The notes beneath the pieces were generated by a model. It saw only the letters and a list, made by a program, of their open reading frames with translations, was not told where the DNA came from and ran no database searches. The position numbers were made by a program, and so were the translations under genes. This document shows positions 21,409 through 33,792 of a stretch of 35,876 nt of DNA, piece after piece (positions within the stretch are counted from its first letter, which is position 1; every line of letters starts with the position of its first letter). Where the stretch lies: NCBI GenBank assembly GCA_035295985.1, contig DATHBT010000306.1, positions 1-35,876 on the forward strand, written 5' to 3'. The stretch comes from JAIVGV01 sp035295985. Its GTDB lineage: Bacteria > Acidobacteriota > Blastocatellia > Pyrinomonadales > Pyrinomonadaceae.

Positions 21409-23973
21409 ATGATGGGCGAGGGAAGCGAACTCAGGGTGAAAATCTTCATGTGGGCGGTCGCCTGCCTCGGCGCGGCGGCCTGCGCCGTCTCGCTCGCGCG
21501 CACCTCGGCCGCTAGCCTCGACTCGCGCTTCCTCGTCATCGCACTGGCGGCCATCTTCATCGGCTCGCGGCTCGGCGTGAAGATTCCGCACGCGCGCAGC
21601 GAGGTGACCGCCTCCGAGACCTTCATCTTCCTCTCCATACTGCTCTTCGACCCGGACGCCGCCGTGCTGCTCGCCGCCGCCGAGGCGCTCTGCGCCTCCC
21701 TCCGCGTCACCCGCCGCAGCCTCACGCGCCTCTTCAACGCCGGCCTGCTGGCCTGCTCCTACTTCCTGACGGTCTCGGCGCTGCGCCTCTGCTTCGGCCC
21801 CGACGCGGCGGCCGTGCGGCGTGCAGACGCCTCCTTCCTCCTCTTCGTCGCGCTGATGGCCGGCACGCAGTTTTTCGCGAACTCCCTGCTCGCCGCCGTG
21901 ACGGACGCGCTCCGCAGCGGCCGCCCTCTCTGGCGGACGTGGCGGCGCAACTTCTCCTTCACCGCCCTCGGCTACTTCGCTGCCGCGTCGGCCGCCGGCC
22001 TGATCGCCAAGCTGACAGACCTCTTCGGCTTCTACGCCTTCGTCGCCGCCGCGCCCGTCATCGCCGTCATCTACTTCACCTACTGGACGTACTTGAAGAA
22101 GGTCGAGGCGTCGAACGCGCAGGCCGAGGAGGCGCGCCGCGCGGCCGAGCAGGCGCGCGCCCACGTCGAGGAGCTGAGCCGGCAGATGCGGGAGCAGGAG
22201 CGCATCCGCCGCGCGCTACAGGAGAGCGAGGAGCGTTTCCGCACGGCCTTCGACCACGCGGCCGTCGGGATGGCGCTCGTCTCGCCCGAAGGGCGCTGGC
22301 TGCAAGTCAACCGCAGCTTGTGCGAGCTGCTGGGCCGCGCCGAAGACGAGCTGCTCGCCTCGGACTTCCAGTCCGCCACGCACGCGGAGAGCCTGACGGC
22401 CGCGCTCGGCCAGATCGACCGGCTGCTGCGCGGCGAGTCGCCGACGTGCCAGGCCGAGATGCGCTTCGTGCACGGGTCGGGCCAGCCGGTCTGGACGAGT
22501 TTAAGCGTCTCGCTCGTCAGCAACTCGGCGCAGGGCGTGCCGCACCTCATCTTCCAGATTCAGGACATCACGGATCGCAAGCGCGCGGAGGAGCAGCTCA
22601 TCCACGGCGCGCTGCACGACGCGCTGACGGGCCTGCCCAACCGCGCCCTCTTCATGGATCACCTCAAGCTCGCCATCGACCGGGCGAAGCGGCGGCCCGG
22701 CCAAATCTTCGCCCTCCTCTTCCTCGACCTCGACCGCTTCAAGGTGATCAACGACTCTCTGGGCCACATGATCGGCGACCAGCTCCTCGTCGCCATCGCG
22801 CGCCGGCTCGAAGCGCACCTGCGCCCCGGCGACACGGTCGCCCGTCTCGGCGGCGACGAGTTCACCGTCCTGCTCGAAGACATCAACGACGTGTCTGAAG
22901 CGACCGAGGTGGCCGAGCGCCTCCAGGCCGAACTCTCCGCGCCCTTCATCCTGTCGGGCCGCGAGGTCTTCACCACCGTCTCCATCGGCGTCGCGCCCTC
23001 CACGCTCGGCTACATGCACTCGGACGACGTGCTGCGCGACGCCGACACCGCCATGTACCGCGCCAAGTCGCGCGGCAAGGCGCGCTACGCCCTCTTCGAC
23101 AAGGCGATGCACTCGCGCGCCGTGGACATCATGCAGTTGGAGACCGATCTGCGCCGGGCCGTCGAGCGCGGCGAGTTCGTCCTCCACTACCAGCCTATCG
23201 TCTCCCTGGAAGACTTCACGATTTCGGGCTTCGAGGCGCTGGTGCGCTGGCAGCACCCGGAGCGCGGCCTCATCCCGCCCGACGAGTTCATCCCCGTCGC
23301 CGAGGAGATGGGCCTCATCTCGGCGGTCGGCGACTGGGTGCTCGCCGAGGCCGCGCGGCAGATGAAGGAGTGGCAGTCGCGCCGCTCCGCGCCGCTCAAC
23401 CTGACGATGAACGTCAACATCTCCAGCCGGCAGTTCGCGCGCGACTCGCTGGTCGAGCGCGTCGAGCAGATTCTGCGCGAGACGGGCGTCGAGGCGCGCT
23501 GGCTGAAACTAGAGATCACCGAGAACCTCGTCATGGAGTCCATCGAGACGGCCACGCGCCTGATGCACCGCCTGCGCGCACTCGGCGTGCAGCTCGCCAT
23601 CGACGACTTCGGCACCGGCTACTCGTCGCTCTCCTACCTCCACCGCTTCCCCGTGACGACGCTCAAGGTTGATCGCTCCTTCGTCATGAGCATGGCCGAC
23701 AACAACGAGAACACGGAGATCGTCCGCACGATCCTGATGCTCGCACGCAACCTCGGCATGGACGTGGTCGCCGAGGGGGTGGAGACGAACGGGCAACTGC
23801 GGCTGCTCCGCGAGTCGTTCTGCGAGTACGGACAGGGCTACTTCTTCTGCAAGCCCGTCCCGGCCGAAGAGGCTTGGGAGCTGCTATCGAAACTCCCGAC
23901 CGCCGCGCCCGCGCCCCTGCCCCCGCCCGTTTACGAGACCTACCGCCTCCCGCTCGAAGTCGTCGCGGCCTGA
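21409..23973 (+). CDS. Membrane PAS-GGDEF-EAL cyclic-di-GMP protein
   Basis: An 854-residue signalling protein. Residues 1 to about 225 hold seven or so membrane helices (a MASE-type sensor); a coiled coil follows (EEARRAAEQARAHVEELSRQ). A PAS domain runs from about 265 to 395 (ERFRTAFDHAAVGMALVSPE to IFQIQDITDRKRAEEQ), then GGDEF (HDALTGLPNRALF and RLGGDEFTVLLED) and EAL (FEALVRWQHPERGLIPPDEF, EITENLVMES, DDFGTGYSSL, KVDRSFV, AEGVET). The GGDEF and EAL active sites both look intact, so it could make and break cyclic-di-GMP; one activity may dominate. The ATG at 21409 is favoured by GGAGGG at 21395-21400. Confidence 0.93.
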   Translation: MMGEGSELRVKIFMWAVACLGAAACAVSLARTSAASLDSRFLVIALAAIFIGSRLGVKIPHARSEVTASETFIFLSILLFDPDAAVLLAAAEALCASLRVTRRSLTRLFNAGLLACSYFLTVSALRLCFGPDAAAVRRADASFLLFVALMAGTQFFANSLLAAVTDALRSGRPLWRTWRRNFSFTALGYFAAASAAGLIAKLTDLFGFYAFVAAAPVIAVIYFTYWTYLKKVEASNAQAEEARRAAEQARAHVEELSRQMREQERIRRALQESEERFRTAFDHAAVGMALVSPEGRWLQVNRSLCELLGRAEDELLASDFQSATHAESLTAALGQIDRLLRGESPTCQAEMRFVHGSGQPVWTSLSVSLVSNSAQGVPHLIFQIQDITDRKRAEEQLIHGALHDALTGLPNRALFMDHLKLAIDRAKRRPGQIFALLFLDLDRFKVINDSLGHMIGDQLLVAIARRLEAHLRPGDTVARLGGDEFTVLLEDINDVSEATEVAERLQAELSAPFILSGREVFTTVSIGVAPSTLGYMHSDDVLRDADTAMYRAKSRGKARYALFDKAMHSRAVDIMQLETDLRRAVERGEFVLHYQPIVSLEDFTISGFEALVRWQHPERGLIPPDEFIPVAEEMGLISAVGDWVLAEAARQMKEWQSRRSAPLNLTMNVNISSRQFARDSLVERVEQILRETGVEARWLKLEITENLVMESIETATRLMHRLRALGVQLAIDDFGTGYSSLSYLHRFPVTTLKVDRSFVMSMADNNENTEIVRTILMLARNLGMDVVAEGVETNGQLRLLRESFCEYGQGYFFCKPVPAEEAWELLSKLPTAAPAPLPPPVYETYRLPLEVVAA

Positions 23974-23990
23974 CGCTCGACGCGAATGAA

Positions 23991-24140
23991 TTTGTAGGGG
24001 CAGGGCTTGTCCCTGCCCGTTCGGGCGCGGCGGCGCGCAAACGATGAAGCCGGCATTCAACAAGATTGTGTTGAATGCCGGCTTCACTTTTGAGCGACCT
24101 TGTGGTCGCTGCGGGCAGGGACAAGCCCTGCCCCTGCAAA
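23991..24140. repeat. Nested palindromic repeat element
   Basis: The outer arms 23991-24019 and 24112-24140 are complementary at 28 of 29 positions. Each arm is itself a hairpin (GGGCAGGG-CTTGT-CCCTGCCC). Inside lies a perfect 18-bp hairpin, TGAAGCCGGCATTCAACA (24045-24062) with its complement at 24069-24086 and a 6-nt loop, then GCGACC-TTGT-GGTCGC (24094-24109). The gap between the signalling gene and convergent purA is therefore a stack of three or four palindromes, consistent with elements inserted into one another. Confidence 0.85.
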
Positions 24141-24171
24141 ATTACCTTTGCCTGTTTGTCGATCCGCGGGG

Positions 24172-25485
<1,314 letters not shown>

Positions 25486-25575
25486 GGTTAGCTGTTAGCT
25501 GTTAGCCGTTAGCTGTTAGCCAAACAAGAAGGTCTTTTCTTGCTAAAAGCTAACGGCTAATCGCTAACAGCTACG
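25486..25575. repeat. Inverted heptad repeat (GTTAGCT type) upstream of purA
   Basis: The left arm from 25487 reads GTTAGCT, GTTAGCT, GTTAGCC, GTTAGCT, GTTAGCC. The right arm, 25540-25574, is the degenerate reverse complement (GTTAGCG, ATTAGCC, GTTAGCT on the other strand). The centre CAAGAA...TTCTTG closes the loop. It fills the gap from the purA ATG to 2 bp before the stop of the Cys-cluster gene, and shares its word family with 9222-9348. Confidence 0.9.
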
Positions 25576-25577
25576 TT

Positions 25578-26018
25578 TCAGCTCGCGCGTTCCAGCTTGA
25601 CGGGGCGCTCGATGAAGTAATAGCTGCACGAGCCGCGCACCTCTTCGAGGTCGCGGCGGGAGATGGGGAAGAGGCGGCACTGGTTCGGCCTGTCCTCGTA
25701 GATGCCGCAGGTGGTCGTGCCGTCCGGGTGCTTCTTGAGGAACGGGCACTTGAAGAGCAGCTCGCAGCAGGCCCCGCAGCGGTTGCAGTCGCCACGCCTG
25801 AGCGCGAGCGAGGCGACGACCTCGTCCTTGCGGAAGTTGACGTTGACGAAGCGGCGGAGTTTGCCCTGAGCCTGTTTGGCGCGGAGGCGCGCGTCCTCGA
25901 CGGCGCGGTGGCGCTTGGCCGCGGCCAGCCGCTCCTCGAACGAGCGGCGCGTGGCGTTGGTCGCCGCCGTGCCGGGGCGCTTCTTCGCGGCGGCGCGTCT
26001 GTTGGCGGGTTGCTTCAT
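25578..26018 (-). CDS. YkgJ-type cysteine-cluster protein
   Basis: A 146-residue protein. A basic, Ala/Lys/Arg-rich N-terminus (MKQPANRRAAAKKRPGT) leads to the cluster domain CNRCGACC-x5-C, then TTCGIYEDRPNQCRLFP and GSCSYYF. These are the eight cysteines of the YkgJ/Fe-S or zinc cluster family (UPF0153), whose members are predicted to bind an iron-sulfur or zinc centre; function is not established. The ATG at 26018 was chosen because upstream frame residues are GC-rich low complexity. It is minus-strand, between purA and the thioredoxin gene. Confidence 0.85.
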   Translation of the reverse strand: MKQPANRRAAAKKRPGTAATNATRRSFEERLAAAKRHRAVEDARLRAKQAQGKLRRFVNVNFRKDEVVASLALRRGDCNRCGACCELLFKCPFLKKHPDGTTTCGIYEDRPNQCRLFPISRRDLEEVRGSCSYYFIERPVKLERAS

Positions 26019-26094
26019 CGGGAGACGGCCGGCGCGCAACGCGCGGGATGACCGCGTCGCGCGCCGGTAAAGCCAACCACCTGCAAGCAAGGCT

Positions 26095-26128
26095 GCACGG
26101 GGCGTCGCCCTTGAGCGACGCCCCGTGC
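26095..26128 (-). terminator. Terminator hairpin after thioredoxin gene
   Basis: GCACGGGGCGTCGC (26095-26108) is the exact reverse complement of 26115-26128, with loop CCTTGA. It lies 17 bp beyond the thioredoxin stop on the minus strand. No clear T-tract follows. Confidence 0.7.
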
Positions 26129-26145
26129 GCGCCCGGCGTTAAAGG

Positions 26146-26499
26146 TCAGGCGTTCGCCACGCCTGTCGTCGCGCCGAGGTGCTTGTCGATCATGCGCGCG
26201 ATGGCGTCCTTCGAGGTGGCCCCGACGATGCGCTCCTCCTCCTTGCCGCCCTTGAAGAGGATCAGCGTCGGGATACCCTTGATGCCGTACTTCTGCGGGA
26301 CAGCCGTGTTCTCGTCCACGTTCAGCTTGCCGACCCGCGCCCGGCCCGCGTAGTCGCCCGCCACCTGCTCGACGATGGGCGCGATCATGCGGCACGGGCC
26401 GCACCACTGCGCCCAGAAGTCCACCAGCACGGGCTGATCCGACTTGAGCACGTCCGTCTCGAAGTTGCCGTCCGTCACGGTGATAACCTGATCGCTCAT
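26146..26499 (-). CDS. trxA: Thioredoxin
   Basis: A 117-residue cytoplasmic thiol-disulfide reductase. The active site WCGPC is at residues 32-36 (FWAQWCGPCRMIAP). The buried Asp in VLVDFWA and the cis-Pro in KGIPTLILFKGGKE are in place, and the length is normal for thioredoxin 1. The ATG at 26499 follows AGGAG about 11 nt upstream. The frame extends upstream to 26571, but adds residues that do not belong to the fold. Confidence 0.96.
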   Translation of the reverse strand: MSDQVITVTDGNFETDVLKSDQPVLVDFWAQWCGPCRMIAPIVEQVAGDYAGRARVGKLNVDENTAVPQKYGIKGIPTLILFKGGKEEERIVGATSKDAIARMIDKHLGATTGVANA

Positions 26500-26619
26500 C
26501 TGAATTCCAACTCCTCTCCCTGTTGTCCGCGCGTGACTCTTTCGGAACGTCCGCGCCAAAAGTCGTCTCAAAAACCGGCGACCCTCTGAAACTTAGATGC
26601 GGGGGTGTTGCCCCGCCCG

Positions 26620-28053
26620 TCACATCGCCGCCACCGCGCGGTACGCCTCGACGTACCTGCGGGCCGCGCGCTGCCACGAGTTGTCCTCGCGCATCCCGTT
26701 CAACTGAATCCGCCGCCAGACATCCGGCTCGCGGTAGCACAGGAGCGCCTCGTAGATGCTCCCGACGAGCGAGTCGGCCGCGTAGCGGACGAATTTGAAG
26801 CCGTTGCCGCGGCCCGTGGCGCGGTCGAAGTTCTCGACCGTGTCGTCCAGCCCGCCCGTCGCGCGCACGAGGGGAACCGTGCCGTAGCGCATCGAGTACA
26901 TCTGGTTCAGCCCGCACGGCTCGTAGAGCGAGGGCATCAGGAAGATGTCCGCGCCCGCCTCGATCTGGTGCGCCAGCGGCTCGCCCGCGTAGCCGAGGTA
27001 GATGCCGACGCGGTGCGGCGCGCGCTGTTGCAGCGACTGCAGGAACTGCTCGTACTCGCCCGCGCCCGACCCCAGGGCGATGAAGAACGCGCCGGTCTCA
27101 AGAACCTTGTCCGCCGCCCCGCGGATCAGATCGTACCCTTTTTGCGCGACGAGCCGCGAGATGATGGCGATGACCGGGCGGTTCGCCTCCTCCGGCAGGC
27201 TGAAGCGGCGTAAGAGATCGAGCTTGCACTCGCGCTTCCCCGTAAGATCGTCCGCCGAGTAGTTGGCCGCGATGTGCGGGTCGGTCGCGGGATTCCAGGC
27301 GTCGTAATCCACGCCGTTCGTGATGCCGATCAGGCGATCCCGGCGCATGCGGAGCAGCCAGTCGAGGCCGTAGCCCTGCTCGGGAGTCTGAATCTCGAAG
27401 GAGTAGCGGCGGCTGACGGTCGAGAGCGCGTCCGAGAGCATCAGCCCGGCCTTTAAGGCCGAGGCCGCGCCTTCGAGCATGAAGGCGTCGCCGATCTCGC
27501 CCCAGTCCAGCCCCATCCAGCCCAAATCTTTCGGGTCGAACGCGCCCTGGTAGGCGAGGTTGTGGATCGAGAAGAGCGTGCGCGTCTTCGAGAAGAAGGG
27601 ATCGAACTGGCGGCGCGCCCTCAGCTCAGCAGCCGCGAAGCCGCACGGCCAGTCGTTGCCGTGGACGACGGCCGGCGGGTGGCCGAGTCGTTTCAGGAGC
27701 GCGAGCGCGGCGCGCGCGAAGAAGGCGTAGCGCTCGTGGTCGTCGCCGTAGCCGTACACGTTGGGCCGGTCGAAATAGTGCTCCGACTCGACGTGGAAGG
27801 TCGGCACGCCCGAGGTCTCCTCGCTGTACCAGACCGAGCAGCGCGCGACGACCGCGCCCCACTGGAATTCGAGGTTGTCAAAGAGCCGCTCGCGCAAAAG
27901 CGCGCGGTCAGTCTGCCGGTGGAGCGGCAGGACGAGTACGGGTTCACACTCGCCCGTCGCGCGCAGCGCCTTCGGGAGCGCGCCGGCCACGTCGCCCAAG
28001 CCACCCGTTTTGGCGAACGGCACGGCTTCGGACGTTAGGATCGCGACGCGCAA
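26620..28053 (-). CDS. glgA: Glycogen synthase GlgA (ADP-glucose type)
   Basis: Elongates alpha-1,4-glucan from ADP-glucose. The 477-residue GT5 enzyme has the substrate-binding KTGGLGDVAGALPKAL at residues 15-30 and HNLAYQGAFDPKDLGWMG. The GT-B C-terminal half shows SRLVAQKGYDLIRGAADKVL and the conserved acid-loop region MPSLYEPCGLNQMYSMRYGT, then RATGGLDDTV. The length equals that of E. coli GlgA. It starts with TTG at 28051-28053. Its promoter candidate is at 28123-28152. No other glycogen genes are in the window. Confidence 0.95.
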   Translation of the reverse strand: MRVAILTSEAVPFAKTGGLGDVAGALPKALRATGECEPVLVLPLHRQTDRALLRERLFDNLEFQWGAVVARCSVWYSEETSGVPTFHVESEHYFDRPNVYGYGDDHERYAFFARAALALLKRLGHPPAVVHGNDWPCGFAAAELRARRQFDPFFSKTRTLFSIHNLAYQGAFDPKDLGWMGLDWGEIGDAFMLEGAASALKAGLMLSDALSTVSRRYSFEIQTPEQGYGLDWLLRMRRDRLIGITNGVDYDAWNPATDPHIAANYSADDLTGKRECKLDLLRRFSLPEEANRPVIAIISRLVAQKGYDLIRGAADKVLETGAFFIALGSGAGEYEQFLQSLQQRAPHRVGIYLGYAGEPLAHQIEAGADIFLMPSLYEPCGLNQMYSMRYGTVPLVRATGGLDDTVENFDRATGRGNGFKFVRYAADSLVGSIYEALLCYREPDVWRRIQLNGMREDNSWQRAARRYVEAYRAVAAM

Positions 28054-28122
28054 GACTCTTCACCCGACCCCTCTCGCGGAGGACGCCCCACACCTTCCCG
28101 GACTGAACTGCTTGGAGGCACA

Positions 28123-28152
28123 ACTATGCTTCGCGGGGCGCGAGTTTGTCAA
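28123..28152 (-). promoter_or_regulatory. Sigma-70 promoter for glgA
   Basis: On the minus strand a perfect -35 TTGACA (28147-28152), 18 bp, CATAGT (28123-28128). Initiation would be near 28116, leaving a leader of about 63 nt. The -35 box lies directly next to the heptad repeat starting at 28155. Confidence 0.6.
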
Positions 28153-28154
28153 GA

Positions 28155-28241
28155 AAAGCCGAAAGCCGTCAGCAACCAGCACTCAGCTTAAAACTGACTG
28201 CTTTTGCTGACGGCTTTCGGCTGGCGGCTGATTGCTAGCTC
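28155..28241. repeat. Inverted heptad repeat (AAGCCGA type) after rho
   Basis: The left arm reads AAGCCGA, AAGCCGT, CAGCAAC, CAGCACT, CAGCTTA. GCCGAAAGCCGTCAGCAA (28158-28175) is exactly complementary to 28204-28221. The right side continues in heptads up to and including the rho stop (28235-28237). It is probably the rho terminator. Confidence 0.88.
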
Positions 28242-29638
28242 TGCATCGAGGCGAGGAATTCCGCGTTCGACTTGGTCTTGCCGAGCCGTTCGAGGACGAC
28301 CTCCATCTGCTCGACGGGCGAGAGCGGGTTCAGCACGCGGCGCATCACCCAGACGCGGTTGAGGTCTTCCTTCGAGATGAGGAGTTCCTCCTTGCGCGTC
28401 CCCGAACGCTGGATGTCGATGGCCGGGAAGAGGCGCTTGTCCACCAGGCGGCGGTCGAGGTGGATTTCGCAGTTGCCCGTGCCCTTGAACTCCTCGAAGA
28501 TCACGTCGTCCATGCGCGATCCCGTGTCGATGAGCGCGGTCGAGATGATCGTCAAGGAGCCGCCCTCCTCGATGTTGCGGGCCGCGCCGAAGAAGCGCTT
28601 CGGGCGCTGCAAGGCGTTGGCGTCGATGCCGCCGGAGAGAATCTTGCCCGACGGCGGGACGACGGCGTTGTGCGCGCGCGCGAGGCGCGTCAGGGAGTCG
28701 AGCAGGATGACCACGTCGCGCTTGTGCTCGACGAGGCGCTTGGCCTTCTCGATGACCATGTCTGCGACCTGCACGTGACGGGTGGGCGGCTCGTCGAAGG
28801 TCGAGGAGATGACCTCGCCCTGAACGCTCCGCTGCATGTCCGTGACCTCCTCGGGCCGCTCGTCGATGAGCAGCACGATGAGCGAGACCTCGGGGTGGTT
28901 CGACGCGATGGAGTTGGCGATGGCTTGCAGCATCATCGTCTTGCCGGTGCGCGGCGGCGCAACGATCAGGCAGCGTTGGCCCTTGCCGATGGGCGTGACC
29001 AGATCGATGACGCGCGAGACGAGGTTGTCGTTCGTCGTCTCCATCATCAGCCGCTCGTCCGGGTAGAGCGGCGTCAGGTTGTCGAAGAATATCTTGTCGC
29101 GCGCGTCTCCGGGGGCCTCGAAGTTGATGGCCTCGACCTTGATGAGCGCGAAGTATCGCTCGCCCTCTTTGGGCGGGCGAATCTGGCCGGAGACGGTGTC
29201 GCCGGTGCGCAGGTCGAACTTGCGGATCTGCGAAGGGCTTACGTAGATGTCGTCGGGACCGGGCAGGTAGTTGTACTCGGGCGCGCGGAGGAAGCCGAAG
29301 CCGTCGGGCAGGGTTTCCAGTACGCCCTCGGAGAAGATGAGGCCGCTCTTTTCGGTCTGCGCCGCGAGGACTTTGAAGATGAGTTCCTGCTTGCGCATCC
29401 CCGTCGCGCCGGGGACGTCCAGGTCCTTGGCGATCTGCGTCAGCTTGGAGATCGACATCTCCTTGAGCGTCGCCAGGTTGAAGGTTCCGCCGCCCTCCGG
29501 GGCCTCGTATTCGCGCTCGTCAATCAGCTCGTCGGGCGGCAGTTCGAGCGCGGCGGCCGAAGTCGTCGCGGGCGCGCGGTTGCCGTCCGCCTCCATCGAG
29601 GAGCGCGTGCTGGTGCGTCTTGGTGTGCGTTGTGACAT
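28235..29638 (-). CDS. rho: Transcription termination factor Rho
   Basis: A hexameric RNA helicase that ends transcription. The 467-residue protein has a Rho_N region (LATLKEMSISKLTQIAKDL), a cold-shock RNA-binding domain (GVLETLPDGFGFLRAPEYNY, GDTVSGQIRPPKEGERYFAL), and a RecA-type ATPase (VAPPRTGKTMMLQAIANSI with Walker A, LIDERPEEVTDMQR, VVILLDSLTRLARAHN). The Q-loop/R-loop GKILSGGIDANAL is present. The N-terminus carries about 40 extra low-complexity residues. It begins at the ATG at 29638. Confidence 0.97.
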   Translation of the reverse strand: MSQRTPRRTSTRSSMEADGNRAPATTSAAALELPPDELIDEREYEAPEGGGTFNLATLKEMSISKLTQIAKDLDVPGATGMRKQELIFKVLAAQTEKSGLIFSEGVLETLPDGFGFLRAPEYNYLPGPDDIYVSPSQIRKFDLRTGDTVSGQIRPPKEGERYFALIKVEAINFEAPGDARDKIFFDNLTPLYPDERLMMETTNDNLVSRVIDLVTPIGKGQRCLIVAPPRTGKTMMLQAIANSIASNHPEVSLIVLLIDERPEEVTDMQRSVQGEVISSTFDEPPTRHVQVADMVIEKAKRLVEHKRDVVILLDSLTRLARAHNAVVPPSGKILSGGIDANALQRPKRFFGAARNIEEGGSLTIISTALIDTGSRMDDVIFEEFKGTGNCEIHLDRRLVDKRLFPAIDIQRSGTRKEELLISKEDLNRVWVMRRVLNPLSPVEQMEVVLERLGKTKSNAEFLASMQS

Positions 29639-30001
29639 TTCTGTTTTCTCTCGTGGCCGCGCCGGGCGGCCGTCTCGCCTGATCTGATCCTTACTAGCAA
29701 CGAGTTGTCTGCAACCCGTGTCGCCTGACTCTCGAAAGTGATGAGCCCACGCGGTGGCCCGGCCGGCGCGAGCGGGAAATTTTTTACAGGGATTATTGCC
29801 TCAGGTCGCGCTCTGACCCTTCCGGGGCGGCGCAAGGTGGGGCGTGTACCAGCTACAGCGGTCGTGCGAGGGATAACGAAACTGCCTGAGTCCCTTCGGG
29901 GGAGTTGCGGATCGTCGGTCGTCGCACGGGGTGTTGAGTCCGGCCCGTTAGATGCCGCCCGCGCCCCGCGCGTCGCCCCGGCAGCCCATCGCGAAAAGTT
30001 T
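29639..30001 (-). other. 363-bp non-coding region upstream of rho
   Basis: Between the engB stop and the rho start I see no gene: open frames here lack support from codon pattern or known sequence. No promoter meets a good match. The length fits a rho leader, which in many bacteria carries autoregulation, but no specific element can be shown. Confidence 0.4.
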
Positions 30002-30610
30002 TCACCGTGGGGGTTGTTGTGAGACTGCCAACGCTCCAGAGATCGCCCGCCAGATCTGCTCGCGCCCCGCGCCGGTCACGGCCGAGTAGGCGACCGGCCC
30101 GGGCCCACCTCCGCCCGCGCCGAGCACTTCGGCCGCGCGCCTGAGATTGCGCTGCAACTCGTTGCGCGAGAGCTTGTCGGCCTTGGTCGCCACCCGAAGT
30201 GTGGGCCGGCCGTGGGCCGCGAGCCACTCGCTGAGCTGCACGTCCAATTGTGTGGGATCGTGGCGCGAATCTAGGATGTGAATTGATAGCACAAGCCGCT
30301 CGCGCTTGGCAAGGTACGCGGTGACGAATTCGCCCCACTCCTCGCGGATCGACTTCGGCACGCGCGCGTAGCCGTAGCCGGGCAGATCGACGAAGTGGAA
30401 CTTCCTGTTGATCAGGAAGAAGTTCAGCGCCTGCGTGCGGCCGGGCGCGGAGCTGGTGCGGGCCAGCCCCTTGACGCCGAGCAGCGAGTTGATCAGGCTC
30501 GACTTGCCGACGTTCGAGCGCCCCAGGAAAGCGACCTCCGGCAGCGGCGCGCGCGGCCAGTCCTTCTCCGAGAAGGCGCTCTTAACGAACTCCGCGCTCG
30601 TGATCTTCAT
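30002..30610 (-). CDS. engB: Ribosome-biogenesis GTPase EngB/YsxC
   Basis: A 202-residue GTPase needed for ribosome (large subunit) assembly. Motifs are G1 FLGRSNVGKSSLIN at residues 28-41, G2 SSAPGRTQALNFF, G3 VDLPGYGYARVPKSIREEW, G4 ATKADKLSRNEL and G5 YSAVTGAGREQIW. The ATG at 30608-30610 gives the standard N-terminus MKITSAEFVKSAFSEKDWPR. It follows the hypothetical gene by 50 bp. Confidence 0.96.
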   Translation of the reverse strand: MKITSAEFVKSAFSEKDWPRAPLPEVAFLGRSNVGKSSLINSLLGVKGLARTSSAPGRTQALNFFLINRKFHFVDLPGYGYARVPKSIREEWGEFVTAYLAKRERLVLSIHILDSRHDPTQLDVQLSEWLAAHGRPTLRVATKADKLSRNELQRNLRRAAEVLGAGGGGPGPVAYSAVTGAGREQIWRAISGALAVSQQPPR

Positions 30611-30660
30611 CCGTGCGGCGTGCGGGGCGGGGGGCGGGCGGGTCGCGTCCGGCGCGCCGC

Positions 30661-31119
30661 TCAGGTACGCTCGGCCGCGCTGGCGTTGGCCGCCTGGGCG
30701 CGGCGGGCGGCGACGGCGCGCGACATCTCGCGCAGTTGTTCGAGCCGCTCCTTGGCGTCGGGCTTCGACATGACGAGCCGTTCGAGGTGCGGAACCAGCC
30801 GCGAAGCCGGGCCGAGCTTCGAGCGCAGCTCTTCGAGGAACGGCGCGATCTTGGCGAAGTAGAAGAGGTGTTCGGCGTTGGCGTCGTCGAACATCTGCTC
30901 GTCGATGGCGCCGTTGAGGACGAGCGCGGCGGCCATGTCCCAGTAGGACATCACCTGCCGGAAGTGCGCGCTGTGCTCGCCCATCAGCGCGTCTAAAACG
31001 TCCTGCGCGCTCTCGGGGCTGAAGTAGGCCATCCACTGCCGCGCCTCGCGCATCGTCGCCTCGCGGCGCAGGTCGTAGAGCTTCAGGATCAGATCGGCGC
31101 TCTCGTATTTAGTGCTCAT
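30661..31119 (-). CDS. Hypothetical helical protein (152 aa)
   Basis: The predicted protein is largely helical and charged (MSTKYESADLILKLYDLRRE, then EATMREARQWMAYFSPESAQ). A block SAHFRQVMSYWDMAAALVLN suggests a DUF4760-like fold, but I could not be sure of the family. No catalytic motif or membrane segment is seen. The ATG at 31119 follows AGGGGAAAA. Gene order engB-this gene-lon, all minus strand. Confidence 0.65.
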   Translation of the reverse strand: MSTKYESADLILKLYDLRREATMREARQWMAYFSPESAQDVLDALMGEHSAHFRQVMSYWDMAAALVLNGAIDEQMFDDANAEHLFYFAKIAPFLEELRSKLGPASRLVPHLERLVMSKPDAKERLEQLREMSRAVAARRAQAANASAAERT

Positions 31120-31202
31120 GCGGGAATTTTCCCCTGGGAAGTTTCGGCCGGCCGGCCGCGTGGAATAACTTTAGACCCGATTGGAAGGGCGAACTCTACA
31201 GG

Positions 31203-31315
31203 CGGGCGGCGGAAAAGGCAAGGAACAGAAGGCAGAAAGCGGAAGGCAGCCAAGACAAAAACCACGCTTGCGTTTCCTGACTGCCTTCCGCTTTCCGCCT
31301 TCTGCCTTCTCCCAA
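31203..31315. repeat. Inverted heptad repeat (AAGGCAG type) after lon
   Basis: The left arm, 31208-31250, reads AAGGCAA, GGAACAG, AAGGCAG, AAAGCGG, AAGGCAG. The right arm, about 31281-31311, carries the complement (AAGGCAG, AAGGCGG, AAAGCGG, AAGGCAG read on the other strand), one mismatch over 23 bp. It reaches the lon stop. It probably serves as the lon terminator. Confidence 0.88.
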
Positions 31316-33748
<2,433 letters not shown>

Positions 33749-33792
33749 AAAACCCCGGAAACTTTTCGCTGACCTTACCCGGCGAAGCAAAA

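Noticed and set aside
28232..29635. Long open frame (467 codons) on the plus strand opposite rho
   Set aside because: It is the antisense shadow of rho, produced by GC-rich third positions, with no family motifs.
29738..30022. Open frame of 94 codons on the plus strand upstream of rho
   Set aside because: Composition is random-like, no ribosome site or domain; it runs into the engB gene on the other strand.
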